Shown here piece by piece: positions 55,901 through 64,000 of a stretch of DNA of 64,000 nt (position 1 is the first letter of the stretch; each line of letters opens with the position of its first letter). The notes under the pieces were generated by a model. It was not told the DNA's origin, did not search any database, and worked only from the letters and a program-made list of their open reading frames with translations. A program made the position numbers and the translations under genes. This DNA is from Chlorella sorokiniana. Taxonomy: Eukaryota > Chlorophyta > Trebouxiophyceae > Chlorellales > Chlorellaceae. The stretch lies in the NCBI GenBank assembly GCA_025917655.1, contig CP084611.1:186001-250000 (forward strand), in the 5' to 3' direction.

Positions 55901-58900
55901 GCCCCTCGCCCTCTCCTTCACCCAGCCCATCACCATCACCCTCACCCTCACCATCGCCCTCACCCAGCCCCAGCCCCAGCCCCAGCCCCAGCCCCAGCCC
56001 ATCACCCTCACCCAGCCCGTCGCCCTCGCCGTCGCCGGTGCGCTGCCCGCTGCTGCGCTGCCTCGTCTGCTGCCAGTGCTGAGCTGGCGCTTGCAGACGC
56101 GCTGGCAGCCTCACGTTGCGCCCCTGCTTCACCTCCTGGTCCGCAGAGCCCCAGCCCCTCGCCGTCACCTTCACCCTCCCCCTCGCCAAGCCCCTCGCCC
56201 TCTCCTTCACCCAGCCCATCACCCTCACCCTCACCCTCACCATCGCCCTCACCCAGCCCCAGCCCCAGCCCCAGCCCCAGCCCCAGCCCATCACCCTCAC
56301 CCAGCCCGTCGCCCTCGCCGTCGCCGGGTGCGCTGCCCGCTGCTGCGCTGCCTCGTCTGCTGCCAGTGCTGAGCTGGCGCTTGCAGACGCGCTGGCAGCC
56401 TCACGTTGCGCCCCTGCTTCACCTCCGGGTCCGCAGAGCCCCAGCCCCTCGCCGTCACCTTCACCCTCCCCCTCGCCAAGCCCCTCGCCCTCTCCTTCAC
56501 CCAGCCCATCACCATCACCCTCACCCTCACCATCGCCCTCACCCAGCCCCAGCCCCAGCCCCAGCCCCAGCCCCAGCCCATCACCCTCACCCAGCCCGTC
56601 GCCCTCGCCGTCGCCGGTGCGCTGCCCGCTGCTGCGCTGCCTCGTCTGCTGCCAGTGCTGAGCTGGCGCTTGCAGACGCGCTGGCAGCCTCACGTTGCGC
56701 CCCTGCTTCACATCCGGGTCCGCAGAGCCCCAGCCCTCGCCGTCACCTTCACCCTCCCCCTCGCCAAGCCCCTCGCCCTCTCCTTCACCCAGCCCATCAC
56801 CATCACCCTCACCCTCACCATCGCCCTCACCCAGCCCCAGCCCCAGCCCCAGCCCCAGCCCCAGCCCATCACCCTCACCCAGCCCGTCGCCCTCGCCGTC
56901 GCCGGTGCGCTGCCCGCTGCTGCGCTGCCTCGTCTGCTGCCAGTGCTGAGCTGGCGCTTGCAGACGCGCTGGCAGCCTCACGTTGCGCCCCTGCTTCACC
57001 TCCTGGTCCGCAGAGCCCCAGCCCCTCGCCGTCACCTTCACCCTCCACCTCGCCAAGCCCCTCGCCCTCTCCTTCACCCAGCCCATCACCATCACCCTCA
57101 CCCTCACCATCGCCCTCACCCAGCCCCAGCCCCAGCCCCAGCCCCAGCCCCAGCCCATCACCCTCACCCAGCCCGTCGCCCTCGCCGTCGCCGGTGCGCT
57201 GCCCGCTGCTGCGCTGCCTCGTCTGCTGCCAGTGCTGAGCTGGCGCTTGCAGACGCGCTGGCAGCCTCACGTTGCGCCCCTGCTTCACCTCCTGGTCCGC
57301 AGAGCCCCAGCCCCTCGCCGTCACCTTCACCCTCCCCCTCGCCAAGCCCCTCGCCCTCTCCTTCACCCAGCCCATCACCATCACCCTCACCCTCACCATC
57401 GCCCTCACCCAGCCCCAGCCCCAGCCCCAGCCCCAGCCCCAGCCCATCACCCTCACCCAGCCCGTCGCCATCGCCGTCGCCGGTGCGCTGCCCGCTGCTG
57501 CGCTGCCTCGTCTGCTGCCAGTGCTGAGCTGGCGCTTGCAGACGCGCTGGCAGCCTCACGTTGCGCCCCTGCTTCACATCCTGGTCCGCAGAGCCCCAGC
57601 CCCTCGCCGTCACCTTCACCCTCCCCCTCGCCAAGCCCCTCGCCCTCTCCTTCACCCAGCCCATCACCATCACCCTCACCCTCACCATCGCCCTCACCCA
57701 GCCCCAGCCCCAGCCCCAGCCCCAGCCCCAGCCCATCATCACCCTCACCCAGCCCGTCGCCCTCGCCGTCGCCGGTGCGCTGCCCGCTGCTGCGCTGCCT
57801 CGTCTGCTGCCAGTGCTGAGCTGGCGCTTGCAGACGCTGCGCTGGCAGCCTCACGTTGCGCCCCTGCTTCACCTCCTGGTCCGCAGAGCCCCAGCCCCTC
57901 GCCGTCACCTTCACCCTCCCCCTCGCCAAGCCCCTCGCCCTCTCCTTCACCCAGCCCATCACCATCACCCTCACCCTCACCATCGCCCTCACCCAGCCCC
58001 AGCCCCAGCCCCAGCCCCAGCCCCAGCCCATCACCCTCACCCAGCCCGTCGCCCTCGCCGTCGCCGGTGCGCTGCCCGCTGCTGCGCTGCCTCGTCTGCT
58101 GCCAGTGCTGAGCTGGCGCTTGCAGACGCGCTGGCAGCCTCACGTTGCGCCCCTGCTTCACCTCCTGGTCAGCAGAGCCCCAGCCCCTCGCCGTCACCTT
58201 CACCCTCCCCCTCGCCAAGCCCCTCGCCCTCTCCTTCACCCAGCACATCACCATCACCCTCACCCTCACCCTCACCATCGCCCTCACCCAGCCCCAGCCC
58301 CAGCCCCAGCCCCAGCCCATCACCCTCACCCAGCCCGTCGCCCTCGCCGTCGCCGGTGCGCTGCCCGCTGCTGCGCTGCCTCGTCTGCTGCCAGTGCTGA
58401 GCTGGCGCTTGCAGACGCGCTGGCAGCCTCACGTTGCGCCCCTGCTTCACCTCCTGGTCAGCAGAGCCCCAGCCCCTCGCCGTCACCTTCACCCTCCCCC
58501 TCGCCAAGCCCCTCGCCCTCTCCTTCACCCAGCCCATCACCATCACCCTCACCCTCACCATCGCCCTCACCCAGCCCCAGCCCCAGCCCCAGCCCCAGCC
58601 CCAGCCCATCACCCTCACCCAGCCCGTCGCCCTCGCCGTCGCCGGTGCGCTGCCCGCTGCTGCGCTGCCTCGTCTGCTGCCAGTGCTGAGCTGGCGCTTG
58701 CAGACGCGCTGGCAGCCTCACGTTGCGCCCTGCTTCACCTCCTGGTCCGCAGAGCCCCAGCCCCTCGCCGTCACCTTCACCCTCCCCCTCGCCAAGCCCC
58801 TCGCCCTCTCCTTCACCCAGCCCATCACCATCACCCTCACCCTCACCATCGCCCTCACCCAGCCCCAGCCCCAGCCCCAGCCCCAGCCCCAGCCCATCAC

Positions 58901-61900
58901 CCTCACCCAGCCCGTCGCCCTCGCCGTCGCCGGTGCGCTGCCCGCTGCTGCGCTGGCCTCGTCTGCTGCCAGTGCTGAGCTGGCGCTTGCAGACGCGCTG
59001 GCAGCCTCACGTTGCGCCCTGCTTCACCTCCGGGTCCGCAGAGCCCCAGCCCCTCGCCGTCACCTTCACCCTCCCCCTCGCCAAGCCCCTCGCCCTCTCC
59101 TTCACCCAGCCCATCACCATCACCCTCACCCTCACCCTCACCATCGCCCTCACCCAGCCCCAGCCCCAGCCCCAGCCCCAGCCCCAGCCCATCACCCTCA
59201 CCCAGCCCGTCGCCCTCGCCGTCGCCGGTGCGCTGCCCGCTGCTGCGCTGCCTCGTCTGCTGCCAGTGCTGAGCTGGCGCTTGCAGACGCGCTGGCAGCC
59301 TCACGTTGCGCCCCTGCTTCACCTCCTGGTCCGCAGAGCCCCAGCCCCTCGCCGTCACCTTCACCCTCCCCCTCGCCAAGCCCCTCGCCCTCTCCTTCAC
59401 CCAGCACATCACCATCACCCTCACCCTCACCCTCACCATCGCCCTCACCCAGCCCCAGCCCCAGCCCCAGCCCCAGCCCATCACCCTCACCCAGCCCGTC
59501 GCCCTCGCCGTCGCCGGTGCGCTGCCCGCTGCTGCGCTGCCTCGTCTGCTGCCAGTGCTGAGCTGGCGCTTGCAGACGCGCTGGCAGCCTCACGTTGCGC
59601 CCCTGCTTCACCTCCTGGTCCGCAGAGCCCCAGCCCCTCGCCGTCACCTTCACCCTCCCCCTCGCCAAGCCCCTCGCCCTCTCCTTCACCCAGCACATCA
59701 CCATCACCCTCACCCTCACCCTCACCATCGCCCTCACCCAGCCCCAGCCCCAGCCCCAGCCCCAGCCCATCACCCTCACCCAGCCCGTCGCCCTCGCCGT
59801 CGCCGGTGCGCTGCCCGCTGCTGCGCTGCCTCGTCTGCTGCCAGTGCTGAGCTGGCGCTTGCAGACGCGCTGGCAGCCTCACGTTGCGCCCCTGCTTCAC
59901 CTCCTGGTCCGCAGAGCCCCAGCCCCTCGCCGTCACCTTCACCCTCCCCCTCGCCAAGCCCCTCGCCCTCTCCTTCACCCAGCACATCACCATCACCCTC
60001 ACCCTCACCCTCACCATCGCCCTCACCCAGCCCCAGCCCCAGCCCCAGCCCCAGCCCCAGCCCATCACCCTCACCCAGCCCGTCGCCCTCGCCGTCGCCG
60101 GTGCGCTGCCCGCTGCTGCGCTGGCTCGTCTGCTGCCAGTGCTGAGCTGGCGCTTGCAGACGCGCTGGCAGCCTCACGTTGCGCCCCTGCTTCACCTCCT
60201 GGTCCGCAGAGCCCCAGCCCCTCGCCGTCACCTTCACCCTCCCCCTCGCCAAGCCCCTCGCCCTCTCCTTCACCCAGCCCATCACCATCACCCTCACCCT
60301 CACCCTCACCATCGCCCTCACCCAGCCCCAGCCCCAGCCCCAGCCCCAGCCCCAGCCCATCACCCTCACCCAGCCCGTCGCCCTCGCCGTCGCCGGTGCG
60401 CTGCCCGCTGCTGCGCTGCCTCGTCTGCTGCCAGTGCTGAGCTGGCGCTTGCAGACGCGCGCTGGCAGCCTCACGTTGCGCCCTGCTTCACCTCCTGGTC
60501 CGCAGAGCCCCAGCCCCTCGCCGTCACCTTCACCCTCCCCCTCGCCAAGCCCCTCGCCCTCTCCTTCACCCAGCACATCACCATCACCCTCACCCTCACC
60601 CTCACCATCGCCCTCACCCAGCCCCAGCCCCAGCCCCAGCCCCAGCCCATCACCCTCACCCAGCCCGTCGCCCTCGCCGTCGCCGGTGCGCTGCCCGCTG
60701 CTGCGCTGCCTCGTCTGCTGCCAGTGCTGAGCTGGCGCTTGCAGACGCGCTGGCAGCCTCACGTTGCGCCCCTGCTTCACCTCCTGGTCCGCAGAGCCCC
60801 AGCCCCTCGCCGTCACCTTCACCCTCCACCTCGCCAAGCCCCTCGCCCTCTCCTTCACCCAGCCCATCACCATCACCCTCACCCTCACCATCGCCCTCAC
60901 CCAGCCCCAGCCCCAGCCCCAGCCCCAGCCCCAGCCCATCACCCTCACCCAGCCCGTCGCCCTCGCCGTCGCCGGTGCGCTGCCCGCTGCTGCGCTGCCT
61001 CGTCTGCTGCCAGTGCTGAGCTGGCGCTTGCAGACGCGCTGGCAGCCTCACGTTGCGCCCCTGCTTCACCTCCTGGTCCGCAGAGCCCCAGCCCCTCGCC
61101 GTCACCTTCACCCTCCCCCTCGCCAAGCCCCTCGCCCTCTCCTTCACCCAGCCCATCACCATCACCCTCACCCTCACCCTCACCATCGCCCTCACCCAGC
61201 CCCAGACCCAGCCCCAGCCCCAGCCCCAGCCCATCACCCTCACCCAGCCCGTCGCCCTCGCCGTCGCCGGTGCGCTGCCCGCTGCTGCGCTGGCTCGTCT
61301 GCTGCCAGTGCTGAGCTGGCGCTTGCAGACGCGCTGGCAGCCTCACGTTGCGCCCCTGCTTCACATCCTGGTCCGCAGAGCCCCAGCCCCTCGCCGTCAC
61401 CTTCACCCTCCCCCTCGCCAAGCCCCTCGCCCTCTCCTTCACCCAGCCCATCACCATCACCCTCACCCTCACCATCGCCCTCACCCAGCCCCAGACCCAG
61501 CCCCAGCCCCAGCCCCAGCCCATCACCCTCACCCAGCCCGTCGCCCTCGCCGTCGCCGGTGCGCTGCCCGCTGCTGCGCTGCCTCGTCTGCTGCCAGTGC
61601 TGAGCTGGCGCTTGCAGACGCGCTGGCAGCCTCACGTTGCGCCCCTGCTTCACCTCCTGGTCCGCAGAGCCCCAGCCCCTCGCCGTCACCTTCACCCTCC
61701 CCCTCGCCAAGCCCCTCGCCCTCTCCTTCACCCAGCACATCACCATCACCCTCACCCTCACCCTCACCATCGCCCTCACCCAGCCCCAGCCCCAGCCCCA
61801 GCCCCAGCCCATCACCCTCACCCAGCCCGTCGCCCTCGCCGTCGCCGGTGCGCTGCCCGCTGCTGCGCTGCCTCGTCTGCTGCCAGTGCTGAGCTGGCGC

Positions 61901-64000
61901 TTGCAGACGCGCTGGCAGCCTCACGTTGCGCCCCTGCTTCACCTCCTGGTCCGCAGAGCCCCAGCCCCTCGCCGTCACCTTCACCCTCCACCTCGCCAAG
62001 CCCCTCGCCCTCTCCTTCACCCAGCCCATCACCATCACCCTCACCCTCACCATCGCCCTCACCCAGCCCCAGCCCCAGCCCCAGCCCCAGCCCCAGCCCA
62101 TCACCCTCACCCAGCCCGTCGCCCTCGCCGTCGCCGGTGCGCTGCCCGCTGCTGCGCTGCCTCGTCTGCTGCCAGTGCTGAGCTGGCGCTTGCAGACGCG
62201 CTGGCAGCCTCACGTTGCGCCCCTGCTTCACCTCCTGGTCCGCAGAGCCCCAGCCCCTCGCCGTCACCTTCACCCTCCACCTCGCCAAGCCCCTCGCCCT
62301 CTCCTTCACCCAGCCCATCACCATCACCCTCACCCTCACCATCGCCCTCACCCAGCCCCAGCCCCAGCCCCAGCCCCAGCCCCAGCCCATCACCCTCACC
62401 CAGCCCGTCGCCCTCGCCGTCGCCGGTGCGCTGCCCGCTGCTGCGCTGCCTCGTCTGCTGCCAGTGCTGAGCTGGCGCTTGCAGACGCGCTGGCAGCCTC
62501 ACGTTGCGCCCCTGCTTCACCTCCTGGTCCGCAGAGCCCCAGCCCCTCGCCGTCACCTTCACCCTCCCCCTCGCCAAGCCCCTCGCCCTCTCCTTCACCC
62601 AGCCCATCACCCTCACCCTCACCCTCACCATCGCCCTCACCCAGCCCCAGCCCCAGCCCCAGCCCCAGCCCCAGCCCATCACCCTCACCCAGCCCGTCGC
62701 CCTCGCCGTCGCCGGTGCGCTGCCCGCTGCTGCGCTGCCTCGTCTGCTGCCAGTGCTGAGCTGGCGCTTGCAGACGCGCTGGCAGCCTCACGTTGCGCCC
62801 CTGCTTCACCTCCTGGTCCGCAGAGCCCCAGCCCCTCGCCGTCACCTTCACCCTCCCCCTCGCCAAGCCCCTCGCCCTCTCCTTCACCCAGCACATCACC
62901 ATCACCCTCACCCTCACCCTCACCATCGCCCTCACCCAGCCCCAGCCCCAGCCCCAGCCCCAGCCCATCACCCTCACCCAGCCCGTCGCCCTCGCCGTCG
63001 CCGGTGCGCTGCCCGCTGCTGCGCTGCCTCGTCTGCTGCCAGTGCTGAGCTGGCGCTTGCAGACGCGCTGGCAGCCTCACGTTGCGCCCCTGCTTCACCT
63101 CCTGGTCCGCAGAGCCCCAGCCCCTCGCCGTCACCTTCACCCTCCCCCTCGCCAAGCCCCTCGCCCTCTCCTTCACCCAGCCCATCACCATCACCCTCAC
63201 CCTCACCATCGCCCTCACCCAGCCCCAGCCCCAGCCCCAGCCCCAGCCCCAGCCCATCACCCTCACCCAGCCCGTCGCCCTCGCCGTCGCCGGTGCGCTG
63301 CCCGCTGCTGCGCTGCCTCGTCTGCTGCCAGTGCTGAGCTGGCGCTTGCAGACGCGCTGGCAGCCTCACGTTGCGCCCCTGCTTCACCTCCTGGTCCGCA
63401 GAGCCCCAGCCCCTCGCCGTCACCTTCACCCTCCCCCTCGCCAAGCCCCTCGCCCTCTCCTTCACCCAGCCCATCACCATCACCCTCACCCTCACCCTCA
63501 CCATCGCCCTCACCCAGCCCCAGACCCAGCCCCAGCCCCAGCCCCAGCCCATCACCCTCACCCAGCCCGTCGCCCTCGCCGTCGCCGGTGCGCTGCCCGC
63601 TGCTGCGCTGGCTCGTCTGCTGCCAGTGCTGAGCTGGCGCTTGCAGACGCGCTGGCAGCCTCACGTTGCGCCCCTGCTTCACCTCCTGGTCCGCAGAGCC
63701 CCAGCCCCTCGCCGTCACCTTCACCCTCCCCCTCGCCAAGCCCCTCGCCCTCTCCTTCACCCAGCCCATCACCATCACCCTCACCCTCACCCTCACCATC
63801 GCCCTCACCCAGCCCCAGCCCCAGCCCCAGCCCCAGCCCCAGCCCATCACCCTCACCCAGCCCGTCGCCCTCGCCGCCCCCTGCCGAGAACTGCAAGAAG
63901 TTTTTCCACGGTCGCTGCATCTTCTGCCACCACGGATGGATCTTGAACAAGAAGACGGGTGTCTGTGTCAAGGCAAGGGCTGCCATCCTTTCTTGCAGCC
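43926..64000 (+). CDS. Giant secreted Ser-Pro-rich (HRGP-type) wall glycoprotein, partial, more than 60 exons
   Basis: A predicted extracellular hydroxyproline-rich glycoprotein that continues past the window. Exon 1 (43926-44017) and exon 2 (44150-44190) encode a signal peptide ([16 protein letters not shown]) and a short basic stretch. Exon 44278-44367 continues in phase with [18 protein letters not shown] Cys-rich exon (from 44747; [18 protein letters not shown]) and acidic/Ser exons near 44960-45082 and 45190-45270 follow. Exon 45432-45833 ([19 protein letters not shown], then mixed SP, TP, PP) and exon 45923-46291 are phase 0. Next come about 58 array exons, each almost pure (Ser-Pro)n. 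The last runs in frame into [14 protein letters not shown], a second Cys module ending [10 protein letters not shown] blocks are classic prolyl-hydroxylation and arabinogalactan or extensin-type glycosylation sites. Neither Cys module clearly matches the pherophorin domain, so no family name is given. Confidence 0.8.
46292..63696 (+). repeat. Tandem array of ~58 exon-intron modules (~289 bp unit) encoding (Ser-Pro)n
   Basis: Each unit is one intron of about 109 nt (GTGCGCTGCCCG...GGTCCGCAG) followed by one exon of about 180 nt starting AGCCCCAGCCCC and ending TCGCCG. All intron-exon borders are phase 0. Unit spacing is mostly 289 or 295 bp, the difference being one SP dipeptide codon pair. 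About six longer units (385-420 bp) have an internally extended exon without a second intron. The in-frame TGA inside the intron recurs at about 46336, 46634, 46923 ... 63337, 63632, which gives the count of 58. The + strand is strongly C-rich, the minus strand G-rich. Confidence 0.93.
57483..57774 (+). repeat. Representative array unit (intron 57483-57591 plus exon 57592-57774)
   Basis: The intron is 109 nt with donor CCG|GTGCGC and acceptor GGTCCGCAG|AGC. The exon is 183 nt and encodes 61 residues, Ser-Pro repeats with one extra Ser from a TCATCA insertion. It is given as an example of unit structure and variation. Confidence 0.85.
63868..63973 (+). other. C-terminal Cys-rich module following the Ser-Pro array
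   Basis: The Ser-Pro frame passes directly into [33 protein letters not shown] with four cysteines. The C-x2-C/G-W-x-L-x-x-K-T-G-x-C spacing recalls EGF- or furin-like modules, which is only a resemblance. A possible GC donor (AAG|GCAAGG) follows; the gene runs out of the window. Confidence 0.65.

Noticed and set aside
46292-63696. CRISPR-like or satellite array
   Set aside because: Units are coding with conserved splice borders, there are no unique spacers, and the host is a eukaryote. It is a genic tandem repeat.
46373-63946. Plus-strand open frames of about 280-550 codons rich in Leu-Thr, His-Pro or Ala-Pro across the array
   Set aside because: They read through the 109-nt introns in frames that rotate by one base per unit and stop at the same intron TGA; they do not fit the spliced model.
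45844-63986. Long minus-strand open frames rich in Gly-Trp, Gly-Leu, Gly-Glu and Arg-Val
   Set aside because: They are the complement of the C-rich Ser-Pro array; a repeat without stops is open in several frames. The plus-strand splice sites, phase and link to Cys-rich coding exons identify the real strand.
43926-64000. Pherophorin family assignment for the Ser-Pro protein
   Set aside because: The Ser-Pro rod fits, but the visible Cys-rich modules do not show a recognisable pherophorin domain, so only a general HRGP call is made.
1-64000. tRNA, rRNA or organellar DNA
   Set aside because: No cloverleaf or rRNA blocks were noticed by eye, and intron-rich nuclear genes occur throughout. A tRNAscan run would be decisive.

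Overview
The window looks like nuclear DNA from a GC-rich unicellular green alga, most likely a trebouxiophyte close to Chlorella. The evidence is dense short GT-AG introns with a minority of GC-AG introns, very GC-rich third codon positions, TGTAA-type polyadenylation motifs after several stops, and plastid-targeted products (VIPP1, a ClpR subunit, a nuclear copy of plastid uL22). Gene models were built by hand from conserved protein blocks and splice sites. Exon coordinates are given only where both splice sites and reading phase agree.

Region 1 (0-34.5 kb) is GC-rich and intron-rich. It holds FAN1 nuclease (-), plastid ribosomal protein L22 (-) head to head with a ClpR subunit (+), VIPP1 (-) head to head with a TAF1B/Rrn7-type Pol I factor (+), a LisH protein resembling the NPAT N-terminus (+), a kinase-fold protein with a degenerate active site (+), a plastid-type EF-hand membrane protein (-) head to head with an F-box protein (+), and a NIMA-related kinase (+). 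Both kinase-like genes begin with a tiny first exon encoding MGAC(F/Y)S, a predicted dual-acylation signal.

Region 2 (about 34.6-43.9 kb) has clearly lower GC and relaxed codon use. It carries five consecutive genes for secretory-pathway glycan enzymes, most with an N-terminal signal anchor: a polysaccharide deacetylase, a GT15-type mannosyltransferase, an unassigned glycosyltransferase-like protein, a GT32 enzyme and a GT17 enzyme. It looks like a physical cluster for cell-wall or glycoprotein glycan assembly.

Region 3 (43.9 kb to the end, running off the window) is one giant secreted hydroxyproline-rich-type glycoprotein gene. After a signal peptide, a Cys-rich exon and acidic/Ser exons come two diverse Ser-Pro exons. 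Then follows a tandem array of about 58 near-identical modules of about 289 bp, each made of one complete intron (about 109 nt) plus one complete phase-0 exon of about 180 nt encoding roughly 30 Ser-Pro dipeptides. The array ends in a second Cys-rich module. This exon-intron tandem array is the most remarkable feature of the window.

Caveat: in most of the genes in the first 43 kb the conserved reading frame breaks by one base at one or more sites, often in a C, G or T run of 4-5, while L22, ClpR, VIPP1 and the deacetylase read cleanly. Residual assembly indels are the simplest explanation, but gene decay cannot be excluded for the TAF1B-like gene.
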